Source of the DNA: Nocardioides_C sp963700955
GTDB lineage: Bacteria; Actinomycetota; Actinomycetes; Propionibacteriales; Nocardioidaceae
NCBI GenBank assembly: GCA_963700955.1
Contig: CAVOZH010000011.1
Coordinates: 372,001-436,000, forward strand
DNA length: 64,000 bases
Direction: 5' to 3'
The position numbers were made by a program, and so were the translations under genes. Below are positions 26,595-34,977 of the stretch, piece by piece. The stretch's first letter is position 1; each line of letters opens with the position of its first letter. Under the pieces are notes generated by a model. The model was not told the DNA's origin. It saw nothing but the letters and a program-made list of their open reading frames with translations, and made no database searches.

Positions 26595-27356
26595 TCAGCC
26601 GAGCAGCTTGCGCACGAGCGGCAGTGGGAGGTTCCTCATCGCCGCACCCAGCGGCACCCACGGCCACGCCGGGACGTGGGCGTGCGCCTTCTCCCGCTCG
26701 ACCGCGTCCACGATGGCGTGCACGCCCTTCTCCGTGGAGACCATGAACGGTGCGTTCTTGACCTTCTCGTTCATCTCCGAGCGGATGTAGCCGGGGTAGA
26801 TGACCGTGACCTTGATCGGGCTGCCGATCAGCTCCGCTCGGAGCCCTTCGGCGAGGTGTGCGACGCCGGCCTTGGTGGCGCCGTAGGTGGTCGCCGCGCT
26901 CGGCATGCCCCGCATCGCCGACATCGACGAGATCATCACGAAGTGGCCGGCGTTCTGCTCGCGGAAGATCTCCATCGCGGCCTCGGCCTGGGCCAGGGCG
27001 CCGATGAAGTTGGTCATCGCGGTCTGCTTGTTGGCGTCGTAGCGGCCGGTGCCGATCGGCGCCCCCTTGCCGAGGCCTGCGTTGACGATGACCCGGTCGA
27101 TGGTGCCGAAGTCGGCCTTGAACCCGCGGAACACCTCGAACACCGCGTCGTCGTCGGTGACGTCGAGGGCCGCCACCTCGAAACGCTGCCCCGGGTGCTT
27201 CGCCTCGAGCTCGGCCTTGAGTGCCTTGAGCCGGTCGGTACGGCGTGCGCACAGGGCGAGGTCGTGGCCCCGCTCCGCGAACTGCCGCGCCATCTCCTCG
27301 CCGAGCCCCGAGCTCGCGCCGGTGATCAGGATCGTCTTTCGCGGTTCCGTCGACAT
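26595..27356 (-). CDS. Short-chain dehydrogenase/reductase (SDR)
   Basis: 253-aa classical SDR. Cofactor loop TGASSGLG (about 11-18), an NAG-type motif (VIVNAGLGKG), catalytic Ser in MISSMSAM and YGATK (Tyr near 159). The Arg-rich segment CARRTDRLKAL after beta2 favours NADP(H). The C-terminus (AWPWVPLGAAMRNLPLPLVRKLLG) is hydrophobic and may touch the membrane. It follows the histidine phosphatase and APH-like genes on the same strand (22-nt gap), a gene trio common in actinobacteria with lipid or acyl-CoA metabolism. Substrate unknown. Confidence 0.9.
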   Translation of the reverse strand: MSTEPRKTILITGASSGLGEEMARQFAERGHDLALCARRTDRLKALKAELEAKHPGQRFEVAALDVTDDDAVFEVFRGFKADFGTIDRVIVNAGLGKGAPIGTGRYDANKQTAMTNFIGALAQAEAAMEIFREQNAGHFVMISSMSAMRGMPSAATTYGATKAGVAHLAEGLRAELIGSPIKVTVIYPGYIRSEMNEKVKNAPFMVSTEKGVHAIVDAVEREKAHAHVPAWPWVPLGAAMRNLPLPLVRKLLG

Positions 27357-27378
27357 GGTGTTCCTTACCTGTCCTTGC

Positions 27379-28044
27379 TTACCTGTAGGTGATGAAGCCG
27401 TCTCCGGCGGTCTCGAGGTGGCTGTGGTCGTTGAAGGAGACCATGGTGGCGCCGCGGCTGCCCACCACGACCTTGGTGACGGACGAGTTCACGGTCACCG
27501 GGTTGAGCTGGGTCCAGATGTCCGCGCCGGCGCCGAGCAGGGAGGTGGCGACCCAGGAGATCGGCCCGCCGGAGGTGAACACCACGGCGGTCTGGTTGGG
27601 CTGCAGGCGCTCGGCGGTACGGCGGAGAGCGGCGTCGACCCGCCGGCCGAAGGCCGCGAACGACTCGTCGTAGTCCTCGTCGAAGTCGCCCCCGGTCCAG
27701 CGCAGGGTCGCCTCCTCGAACCACCTCTGGAACTCCGCCCGCGACATCTCCTCCCCCTCGCCGTACTTGGAGGGGTGCATGGACAGCATCTGCACGTGGT
27801 CGAACTCGTTCCAGCCGTCGTCCTCGACGACCTCGGTGTCCCAACCCGCGCCGGCGGCCGCCTGCTCCGCGGTCTGGCGATGCCGCTTCATCGCACCACG
27901 CAGCACGTGGTCGGGCCGGATGCCGCGGGCGGCGAGCACCTCGCCCAGGACGAAGGACTGCTTCTCACCCAACGGGGAGAGCACGTCGTAGTCGTCGCTC
28001 CCCCACGACGCCTGGCCATGGCGAACCAGCAGGATCTGGCTCAC
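27379..28044 (-). CDS. Histidine phosphatase family protein
   Basis: 221-aa member of the phosphoglycerate mutase-like superfamily. LVRHGQAS (RHG near residue 8) gives the phosphorylated His, a second conserved Arg is in LRGAMKRHRQTAE, and the distal His/Thr region VVFTSGGPISWVATSLLGA replaces the usual VSHG with TSGG, so the second catalytic His may be missing or shifted. GTG start at 28044 overlaps the stop of the APH-like gene by 4 nt. Small phosphoester or acyl-phosphate substrate; unknown. Confidence 0.85.
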   Translation of the reverse strand: MSQILLVRHGQASWGSDDYDVLSPLGEKQSFVLGEVLAARGIRPDHVLRGAMKRHRQTAEQAAAGAGWDTEVVEDDGWNEFDHVQMLSMHPSKYGEGEEMSRAEFQRWFEEATLRWTGGDFDEDYDESFAAFGRRVDAALRRTAERLQPNQTAVVFTSGGPISWVATSLLGAGADIWTQLNPVTVNSSVTKVVVGSRGATMVSFNDHSHLETAGDGFITYR

Positions 28045-29117
28045 CGGATCCGCTCCTTGCACCGCTGCTCGAGGTACTGGACGGCGGGCAGGAAGACCGC
28101 GAACGACTCGTTGGTCGTCTGACCGTGGTGGTAGCGGTAGTAGATCTGCTGGGCGATCACCGCGAGCCTGAAGAGGCCGAAGACCTCGTAGAAGGCCCAC
28201 TGCTCAGGCGTGACCAGGAGGTTCGTCCGCTCGGTGTAGTACTCGACGACCTCGGCACGGGTGAGCATCCCCGGCAGGTGCGTGGGCTGGCGGCGGAGCT
28301 GCGCGAAGACCTCGTCGTCGTCGGCCTGGACCCAGTACGCCAGGGCGCCCCCGAGGTCCATCAGCGGGTCGCCGAGGGTGGCCATCTCCCAGTCGAGGAC
28401 GCCCCGGACCTGCAGGTTCTCGTCGAGGACGACGTTGTCGAAGCGGTAGTCGTTGTGGATGACACAGGAGCCGACGTCGTCCGGCTGGTGGGCTGCGAGC
28501 CACGACATGACGTCCTCGAAGTCGCCGACGTCGTCCGTCCTGGCCCGCCGGAACCTCTCGGTCCACCCGGCAACCTGGCGTCCGACGTACCCCTGTCCCT
28601 TGCCGAGGTCACCGAGCCCGGCCTTCTCCGCATCCACCGAGTGCAGCTCGACGAGCCGGTCGAGCACCCCGGTGCACAGAGCGCGCACCTGCTGCTCGGA
28701 GAGCTCCATGCCCGGCGGCAGGTCGCGACCCAGGATCGTGCCCTCGATGCGCTCCATCACGTAGAACTCGGAGCCGATCACGCTCTCGTCCTCGCAGAGC
28801 GCGACCATCTGCGGGACGTAGGGGTAGACCGGCTTCAGGCGCGACTGGATCGTGAACTCACGGCGCATGTCGTGGGCGCCTCGAGCCTTCTGTCCCGCTG
28901 GCGGCCGGCGCAGGATCAGGTCACCCGTCGGGTACCGCAACAGGTAGGTGAGGTTGGACGCCCCGCCGGAGAACTGCCGCACCTCCGGCTCGCCCTTCAC
29001 AGTGGCGGCGAGCCCGGGGTCGAGGACCTGCGAGCGCAGCCAGGAGGCCACCGCCGGTACGTCGAAGGCGTCCTCCTGGCGCACCTCTCCGGCGCCGGGC
29101 ACTGGGCTGAGATCCAT
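28041..29117 (-). CDS. APH-like phosphotransferase family protein
   Basis: 358-aa aminoglycoside/choline kinase-fold protein. Catalytic HNDYRFDN (Brenner motif HxDxxxxN) and metal-binding LDWEMATLGDP are intact, and the N-lobe has RQFSGGASNLTYLLR and LILRRPPAGQKARGAHDM. This subgroup is commonly fused or linked to acyl-CoA dehydrogenases (ACAD10/FadE36-like) and may phosphorylate hydroxyacyl-CoAs, as shown for the 4-hydroxy-acid pathway of ACAD10/11. That function is inference here. It starts a three-gene operon with the histidine phosphatase and SDR. MDLSPVP at 29117 is the likely start. Confidence 0.88.
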   Translation of the reverse strand: MDLSPVPGAGEVRQEDAFDVPAVASWLRSQVLDPGLAATVKGEPEVRQFSGGASNLTYLLRYPTGDLILRRPPAGQKARGAHDMRREFTIQSRLKPVYPYVPQMVALCEDESVIGSEFYVMERIEGTILGRDLPPGMELSEQQVRALCTGVLDRLVELHSVDAEKAGLGDLGKGQGYVGRQVAGWTERFRRARTDDVGDFEDVMSWLAAHQPDDVGSCVIHNDYRFDNVVLDENLQVRGVLDWEMATLGDPLMDLGGALAYWVQADDDEVFAQLRRQPTHLPGMLTRAEVVEYYTERTNLLVTPEQWAFYEVFGLFRLAVIAQQIYYRYHHGQTTNESFAVFLPAVQYLEQRCKERIR

Positions 29118-29226
29118 GTCGTGACGATATCCGCGCCTGCTCCGGCCCAGACCGGCCGCCCGCCCCTCGACCACCGGCGGCTAGGCTCGCGGCGATCTGA
29201 CCTCCACGTTTGGGAGAGCAACCTCC

Positions 29227-29754
29227 ATGAAGCGCACCATCCTGGCAGCAGCCCTCGGCTTCGCCCTGGTCCTCAGCGGCTGCGGCAACAACGAGGACGA
29301 ACAGGCGAAGGCCGCGATCTCCAAGTACCTCGTGGAGCAGCAGTCCGACGCCCAGGTGGTCACGCTGAAGAAGAAGGACGCCGACTGCATCTCCAACGGC
29401 ATGGTCGACGGGATCGGCGTCGACCAGCTCAAGAAGTACGGGTTCCTGAACGAGGACGGCTCGGTCAACAAGGACGCCAAGAGTCTCAAGATGTCGAAGG
29501 AAGACTCCAAGACCATGGTGGACTCCATGTTCGACTGCACCGACGTCATGGCGACCGTGAAGGACCGCCTCGCCTCGCAGATGGGCACCCAGAGTGCTGA
29601 GGTGAAGAAGTGCGTCGACGACGCCGTCACCGAGAAGGCCGTCCGCGCCATGCTCCAGGCCAGCTTCGCCGGTGACCAGGAGACGGCGAGCAAGGCGCTG
29701 ATCGAACCGCTCACCAAGTGCGCCATGGCGGGCCAGCCGGCGCCCAAGCGCTGA
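29227..29754 (+). CDS. Lipoprotein of unknown function
   Basis: 175 aa. Signal peptide with lipobox LVLSGC, so it is lipidated at Cys19 and anchored on the outer face of the membrane. The mature domain is helical and Lys/Asp-rich with four further cysteines (DADCISNG, MFDCTD, VKKCVDD, LTKCAM) that could form two disulfides. No family recognised. GGGAGAG lies 9 nt before the ATG. Transcribed alone, diverging from the APH operon. Confidence 0.85.
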   Translation: MKRTILAAALGFALVLSGCGNNEDEQAKAAISKYLVEQQSDAQVVTLKKKDADCISNGMVDGIGVDQLKKYGFLNEDGSVNKDAKSLKMSKEDSKTMVDSMFDCTDVMATVKDRLASQMGTQSAEVKKCVDDAVTEKAVRAMLQASFAGDQETASKALIEPLTKCAMAGQPAPKR

Positions 29755-29830
29755 CCCTGGGAGGCCACTCCCGGCGCCCGGTGCCGTCGTGCCCGTGCGT
29801 ACCGCCCGGTCAACCGGGTAGTACCTCGGC

Positions 29831-31412
29831 ATGACCACCAGGGACGCCGTCGTCATCGGGAGTGGCCCCAACGGCCTGGTCGCCGCGAACCTGCTCGCGG
29901 ACGCCGGGTGGGACGTGGTCGTGCTCGAGGCGCAGGACGAGATCGGTGGCGCCGTACGCAGCGACAGCGCTGTGCATCCGGGCTTCGTGCACGACACGTT
30001 CAGCTCGTTCTACCCCCTGGCCGCGGCGTCCCCGACGATCAGGTCCCTGGAGCTGGAGAAGTACGGCCTCGAGTGGGCGCACGCCCCGGCGGTCGCGGCG
30101 ACCCCGTTCCATGACGGTCGGTGGGCGATGCTGCACCGCACGCCCGAGGCGACGGCCGCTGCCCTCGACGAGCTCGCCCCCGGCGACGGCGAGGCGTGGC
30201 TCGCGATGTGCAGGGGCTGGCAGAAGATCGGCGACCAGGTCGTCGGGGCGCTGCTCTCGCCGTTCCCGCCGGTCCGCAACGGCCTGGGGGCGCTGGCGAA
30301 GCTGCCGGGCGCAGGGCGGGCTGTCGTTCGTGCAGACGCTGCTCTCACCCGCCCGGACCCTCGCGGACAAGCAGTTCCGGGGTGACGGCGCGAAGATGCT
30401 CATCGCCGGCAACGCCGCCCACGCCGACATCCCGATGGACGCTCCCGGCTCCGGCTTCATGGGCTGGCTGCTCTCGATGATCGGGCAGCATCTCGGCTTC
30501 CCCGTCCCGACGGGTGGCGCCGGGATGCTCTCGGCCGCGATGGGCAAGCGCTTCGAGGACCTCGGCGGCACCATCCGAACGAGCACCCGGGCGGAGGGCG
30601 TGGTGGTGCGCCACGGGCGCGCAGTGGGCGTGCGGACCGAGCACGGCGACGTCGTCGAGGCGCGTCGGGCGGTCGTGGCCGACGTGTCCGCGCCGGCCCT
30701 CTACGGAGACCTGGTGTCCTGGGACGACCTGCCGGGCAAGTGGCAGCGGAAGATGCAGCGGTTCGAGTGGGACCCGGGCACGGTCAAGGTCGACTGGGCC
30801 CTCGACGGCCCGGTTCCCTGGGCGGCGCCGCCGACGAGTCCGCCCGGGACCGTGCACGTCGCCGACGACGTCGACGACGTGACCGCCTGGGGTGGGCAGA
30901 TCGCCTCCCACCTCGTGCCCGGGCGACCGTTCCTGCTGATGGGCCAGATGGCGGCGGCCGACCCGACGCGGGCGCCGGACGGCCAGGAGTCGGCGTGGGC
31001 CTACACCCACGTGCCGCAGGAGGTTCGCGGGGACGCCGGTGACGGCGGGATCCGCGGGCTCTGGGACCACGACGACCTCGAGCGGATGGCCGACCGGATG
31101 CAGGCCCGGGTGGAGGAGCATGCCCCCGGCTTCGCCGACCGCATCCTGTCCCGCAGGGTGCTCGGTCCACGGGAGATACAGGCGCGCGACGAGAACCTGC
31201 ACAACGGCGCCCTCAACGGCGGTACCTCCGGGCTGCACCAGCAGCTGGTCTTCCGGCCGGTGCCGGGCCTGGGGCGTGCCGAGACTCCGGTGAAGGGCCT
31301 CTACCTCGGTTCGGCCTCCGCCCATCCGGGCGGCGGAGTGCACGGTGCGTGTGGCTCGAACGCCGCGCGCGCGGCCCTCGGACATCACCGGGTACGCCCC
31401 TTCTGGCGATGA
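29831..31412 (+). pseudogene. Phytoene-desaturase-like FAD oxidoreductase, frameshifted
   Basis: Encodes a ~525-aa NAD(P)/FAD-dependent oxidoreductase of the phytoene dehydrogenase type, but in two frames. Frame 1 (29831-30385) gives the FAD-binding GSGPNGLVAANLLADAGWDVVVLE and runs through FPPVRNGLGALAKLPGAG. The rest (GLSFVQTLLSPARTLADKQF through GGGVHGACGSNAARAALG) is in the +1 frame up to 31412. The switch falls at about 30308-30322 (GGGCGCAGGGCGGGCTG), consistent with one extra base. Codon usage and protein conservation are intact on both sides, so it is a recent disruption or a sequencing error in a GC-rich run. Frame 1 alone would stop at 184 aa. Confidence 0.8.
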
Positions 31413-31459
31413 CCTGACCGCGGTGCATAGGCGCCTCCCGCAACGGGTAGCACCGGACC

Positions 31460-31909
31460 ATGAGCCGCACGACGAGAGTCATGAGCTGCACCCCGCACGA
31501 CGTCTTCGCGGTGCTCGAGGACGCCTGGAGCTATGGCATGTGGGTGGTGGGCGCCGCCCGCATCAGAGACGTCGAGTCCCACTGGCCGAACGTCGGGGCA
31601 CGGATCCACCACTCCGTGGGGGCGTGGCCGGTGCTGCTCAGCGACACCACCGAGGTGGAGCGGGTCGACGTACCCAGGGTCCTGCAGCTGCGCGTCAGGG
31701 CGTGGCCGACCGGCGAGGGCCGGGTGACCATCACGTGCCGGCCGGTCGACGACGGCGAGACCGAGGTCGTCATGGAGGAGGATGCGGTCTCCGGGCCGGC
31801 GACCCTGATGCCGAAACCGGCTCGCGACTTCGTGCTCCACCAGCGCAACAAGGAGGCCTTGCGCCGCCTGTCCTACCTCGCCGAGCACCACGCCCGGTCG
31901 GACGGCTGA
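31460..31909 (+). CDS. SRPBCC (START/polyketide cyclase-like) family protein
   Basis: 149-aa helix-grip protein. Typical order: TTRVMSCTPHDVFAVLEDAWSYGMWVVGA, beta strands with VGARIHHSVGAWPVLLSDTTEVERVD, and a long C-terminal helix (ARDFVLHQRNKEALRRLSYLAEH). It binds a hydrophobic ligand; function unknown. Lies 48 nt downstream of the broken FAD oxidoreductase gene and is probably co-transcribed. Confidence 0.85.
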   Translation: MSRTTRVMSCTPHDVFAVLEDAWSYGMWVVGAARIRDVESHWPNVGARIHHSVGAWPVLLSDTTEVERVDVPRVLQLRVRAWPTGEGRVTITCRPVDDGETEVVMEEDAVSGPATLMPKPARDFVLHQRNKEALRRLSYLAEHHARSDG

Positions 31910-31958
31910 CCTGGCGAGAAGTCGCCGGCGGCGCCCGCGCCAGGCAGTCAGCGACCGA

Positions 31959-32543
31959 TCAGGCGCTCGTGGGTCTCACCGCCTGGTACATGACGTGGTC
32001 CTGCCAGCGACCGGCGATGTTGAGGTAGTCCGGTGCCACCCCGAAGCGGACGAACCCGTTGCGTTCCAGCACCCGCTGCGACGCGCCGTTGTGCAGCAGG
32101 GTCTCCGCCTGGACGCGGTGCAGCCCCAGCTCGTCGAAGGCGACGCGCATGATGTCGCGCAACGCGGCGGTGGCGAGACCGCGGCCGTTGTGGGCCGCAC
32201 CGAGCCAGTAGCCCACGCTGCAGGACTGGAACGCGCGACGGACGATGCCGTTGAGCGTGATGCGGCCGACCACGCTTCCGGACTCGTCGAGGATGACGTG
32301 AGGCAGGCTCGCACCCTGCTCGTGATGGTCAAGCGCGGCGCGGATCTCGGAGCTCTGGCCGTGCACGGTGAAGTAGTCGTCTGCACGAACCGGCTCCCAC
32401 GGGGCGAGGAAGTCGCGGTTGACGCGGAGGAGCTCCGCCAGCACCGGAGCGTCGTCGAGCGTGATGAGTCGAGTACGGCGGCTCACGGGTCGGTCTTCAC
32501 GATCAGGCAGGTTCGCCCGCAGCGAGGTGGACCTGTCGTCCAT
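31959..32543 (-). CDS. GNAT family N-acetyltransferase (RimJ/RimL-like)
   Basis: 194-aa RimJ/RimL-type acetyltransferase. Conserved VNRDFLAPWEP, SVGYWLGAAHNGRGLATAALRDIM (acetyl-CoA loop) and LHRVQAETLLHNGASQRVLERNGF. Substrates of the family are N-terminal amines of ribosomal proteins or small molecules. AGGAG sits 8 nt before the ATG at 32543. Diverges from a second GNAT gene of the same broad type with ~110 nt between. Confidence 0.9.
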   Translation of the reverse strand: MDDRSTSLRANLPDREDRPVSRRTRLITLDDAPVLAELLRVNRDFLAPWEPVRADDYFTVHGQSSEIRAALDHHEQGASLPHVILDESGSVVGRITLNGIVRRAFQSCSVGYWLGAAHNGRGLATAALRDIMRVAFDELGLHRVQAETLLHNGASQRVLERNGFVRFGVAPDYLNIAGRWQDHVMYQAVRPTSA

Positions 32544-32652
32544 CGCCGAGCTCCTCTCAGTCGGTGCAGCCGGACGTCGATGCTGCTCGCGGGACTCTGG
32601 CACAGGGGGCATCTGTCCCCGAAGCGGGGGCGACGGTCGGCATGATGAGGCC

Positions 32653-33240
32653 ATGGCATCCAAGCTCCAGAAGATCGCGTGGCCGGTCCGCACGCGACGG
32701 CTGTTGCTCCGGCCGGCGGTCGAGGCAGACGTCGACGCGACCTGGCGGTACCGGAGGATCGACACGGTGAGTCGATGGATCACCTCCGCCCCGACGAGCC
32801 GCGAGGAGTACCGCGCGAAGTTCGAGGATCCCGATCGGCTGGCCAAGACGCTCGTGATCGAGCTCGACGGACAGGTGATCGGCGACCTGATGGTCGCGAT
32901 CGAGGACGCGTGGTCACAGGCAGAGGTCGCGGCTCAGGCCCGAGGCGTGCAGGCAGAGCTTGGCTGGTCCCTGGACCCGGAGTGCCAAGGTCGCGGCTAC
33001 GCCACCGAGGCGGTCGAGGCCCTGATCCGGCTCTGCTTCGAGGACCTGGGGCTGCGTCGTGTCACCGCCAACTGCTTCGCCGACAACGAGACCTCGTGGC
33101 GTCTCATGGAACGGCTGGGAATGCGCCGCGAGCTCCACACGCGGCGTGAGTCGTTGCACCGCTCCGGTCAGTGGCTGGATGGCCTGGGCTATGCCCTGCT
33201 CGCCGACGAGTGGACGGCTACTGCCTCTTCGACTGGCTGA
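32653..33240 (+). CDS. GNAT family N-acetyltransferase (RimJ/RimL-like)
   Basis: 195-aa acetyltransferase: RTRRLLLRPAVEADVDATWRYR at the N-terminus, AELGWSLDPECQGRGYATEAVEALIRLCFE (acetyl-CoA loop Q-G-R-G-Y-A) and LRRVTANCFADNETSWRLMERLGM. It would acetylate an amine, substrate unknown. The ATG at 32653 begins MASKLQ; no strong ribosome binding site. Converges with the NUDIX gene 5 nt away. Confidence 0.9.
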   Translation: MASKLQKIAWPVRTRRLLLRPAVEADVDATWRYRRIDTVSRWITSAPTSREEYRAKFEDPDRLAKTLVIELDGQVIGDLMVAIEDAWSQAEVAAQARGVQAELGWSLDPECQGRGYATEAVEALIRLCFEDLGLRRVTANCFADNETSWRLMERLGMRRELHTRRESLHRSGQWLDGLGYALLADEWTATASSTG

Positions 33241-33245
33241 GAGGC

Positions 33246-33668
33246 TCAGGCCAGGTTCAGGAGTCTCGGCAGGTCCGCCCGCAGGTGCTCAGGGTGAAGG
33301 CCGAGCCGATGAAGGTCTCGCGAACCCGCCCACATCAGCTCGAAGCTGTTGTCGGGGCTGTGAGCCTTGAGCTCCGGTCCCGAGAGTCGGGCTGTTCCCT
33401 CGACGTGAGCCATCACGAAGTAGCGCGCCTCACGGCCGTTGTGCTCGCCCGCCAGGAGCTGGTAGTCCACGCGGGCTCGGAGGGTGCTCTCTTCCCAGAG
33501 CTCACGGACCGCGGCCTCTTCGAAGGTCTCGCCCGGCTCGACGCTCCCGCCGGGCAGGACTGCGTAGTCGATGCCGTTGTAGTGCCGCTTGATCACCAGC
33601 ACCTCCTGGCCTCGTTGCACGACAGCGACGGCCCGTGGCCGGGGCGGAGATTCGGGTGCATCATTCAC
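33246..33668 (-). CDS. NUDIX hydrolase
   Basis: 140-aa NUDIX pyrophosphohydrolase. NUDIX box at residues 40-62: GGSVEPGETFEEAAVRELWE followed by EST, matching GX5EX7REUXEEXG except Ser for the late Gly. Small cores like this hydrolyse nucleoside-diphosphate derivatives; substrate not predictable. The GTG start at 33668 abuts a decayed methyltransferase gene on the other strand. Confidence 0.88.
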   Translation of the reverse strand: MNDAPESPPRPRAVAVVQRGQEVLVIKRHYNGIDYAVLPGGSVEPGETFEEAAVRELWEESTLRARVDYQLLAGEHNGREARYFVMAHVEGTARLSGPELKAHSPDNSFELMWAGSRDLHRLGLHPEHLRADLPRLLNLA

Positions 33669-33695
33669 GGTTGCCAATGTGCCAGACGAACCGGA

Positions 33696-33968
33696 CAGTT
33701 CCGACGTCCGTTGTACCTGTCCGTGGTCACGATCATCCTCGGACAAGCGCTGTGGTGGGGAAGCCCGTTGACCCTGTCGTACGGCGCGGTGGTCTGGGGC
33801 GTCGTGGCGACGTTCGTCCGGTTCTACGAGGAGCCCACACTGCACCGGCAGTTCGGACCCGGCTACGGGACCTACCGAGCCGAGGTGCCCGCGTGGATCC
33901 CGCGAGTGCGAGCGCGGGTCGGTACCCGGACCCGACGGAAGGGCCGACCCAGGACGCCGCCTCGATGA
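33696..33968 (+). pseudogene. Remnant of an isoprenylcysteine carboxyl methyltransferase-type gene (5' part missing)
   Basis: The open frame from about 33699 to the stop at 33968 encodes the C-terminal ~90 residues of an ICMT/phospholipid methyltransferase: RRPLYLSVVTIILGQALWW, a second membrane segment, then FVRFYEEPTLHRQFGPGY and YRAEVPAWIPRVRAR, all hallmarks of that family (H/EEPxLxxxFGxxYxxYxxxVPxWxPR). The upstream half with the first membrane spans is absent; sequence before it belongs to the NUDIX gene on the other strand. An in-frame GTG near 33720 could in principle give an 82-aa product, but it lacks the SAM site. Most likely a decayed gene. Confidence 0.65.
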
Positions 33969-34084
33969 TGCGGAGGTCGCGCTCGGCTCGGTCGTCGAGT
34001 GCCCGCGCCAGGAACGTGCCTCTCGCGGCCCGCATCGCCGGCCCGGCCGGCTCGACGTAGGCAGCCAGCAGCCGGGCCCCGGGC

Positions 34085-34861
34085 TCACCGGGCGCCGAGC
34101 TGCCCCCGGGCTCCGTGACCGACGCGACTCCCACCCAGGTCTGCCCGCTGGCCGGCGAGGTACCCCGACCGCCCACCACTCCCCGAGAGCGACCGGGGCT
34201 GCGCCTTGCGCAGGTGGGGGTACTCGTCCTCCAAGGCGCTGCGCACCGCCACCGAGCGGTCGGCGAGCACGAGAGCCACCGATCGTCCCGCCGGGGCGGA
34301 CGCGCTGGCCCGGGCTGACTTCTCCGCGCGGTCCTCGGACTCGCGCAGCCGGCGGACGACCGCTGCCGTGAAGCCCGCCAGCCACGAGCGACGGTAGGCC
34401 GCGAGGTTCTCCCCGGGCGGGGCGAGGGAACGCCGCAGCATCGAGGACGCCTGCAGCAGGAGGCTGGTGTAGAGCACCTCGGCGCGCGCGAGGTCGGAGC
34501 CGTAGCCGAAGAGGTGCATGGAGAGCTGCTTCGCGCCGGCGTCGTACGAGGTGCGCTGCACCGCCTGACAGCGCAGCGCGATGGCCACGCCGCTCAGGAG
34601 GTTCGCCTTGTCGAGGGCGTAGGGCGCATCGAGCACCACGACCTTGTCGCCGACGATGTCTGACCCGGGGCTGCTCGCCGCGAGCAGGGCACGGTCGATG
34701 CCGTAGGCGGCGATCAGCTCGGCTGCCTTGGCCGTATAGGTCTCGGCCTCCTCACGCGTGGTAGCCGGGTCCTCGGCCTTCGCCAGGATCTTGCGGACCT
34801 TGGCGAGCAGCGCGTCGCTCGGGCCGGTCGCCGCGCGCGGGTCGTGCTGGTGTGAGCTCAT
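34085..34861 (-). CDS. DUF2786 domain protein
   Basis: 258 aa. The N-terminal DUF2786 helix pair is clear (LLAKVRKILAKAEDPATTREEAETYTAKAAELIAAYGID, residues about 19-57). A middle domain (LLSGVAIALRCQAVQRTSY, LYTSLLLQASSMLRRS, YRRSWLAGFTAAVVRRLRESE) matches the C-terminal part of actinobacterial DUF2786 proteins, and the usual Gly-rich end SGYLAGQRADLGGSRVG is present. The N-domain occurs in phage and ssDNA-related proteins, but no function is proven. ATG at 34861 with GGAGG 10 nt upstream. The reading frame of the + strand ICMT remnant lies just downstream. The 116 nt between 33969 and 34084 hold no gene I can support. Confidence 0.85.
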   Translation of the reverse strand: MSSHQHDPRAATGPSDALLAKVRKILAKAEDPATTREEAETYTAKAAELIAAYGIDRALLAASSPGSDIVGDKVVVLDAPYALDKANLLSGVAIALRCQAVQRTSYDAGAKQLSMHLFGYGSDLARAEVLYTSLLLQASSMLRRSLAPPGENLAAYRRSWLAGFTAAVVRRLRESEDRAEKSARASASAPAGRSVALVLADRSVAVRSALEDEYPHLRKAQPRSLSGSGGRSGYLAGQRADLGGSRVGHGARGQLGAR

Positions 34862-34977
34862 GAGGGGTGGACCTCCGGGTCGGGATCGTCGTCGTACCCG
34901 ACCCTGGCAGCGGCCACGGACAGACCGACCCCGCTTCGGCGGGTTGTCCACAGCGGGTGCGACGACCTGGGGCAGGG

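Noticed and set aside
33969..34084. A small minus-strand coding stretch (MRAARGTFLARALDDRAERD) after the DUF2786 gene
   Set aside because: About 45 codons with no start or ribosome binding site and running into the opposite-strand remnant; too weak to call.
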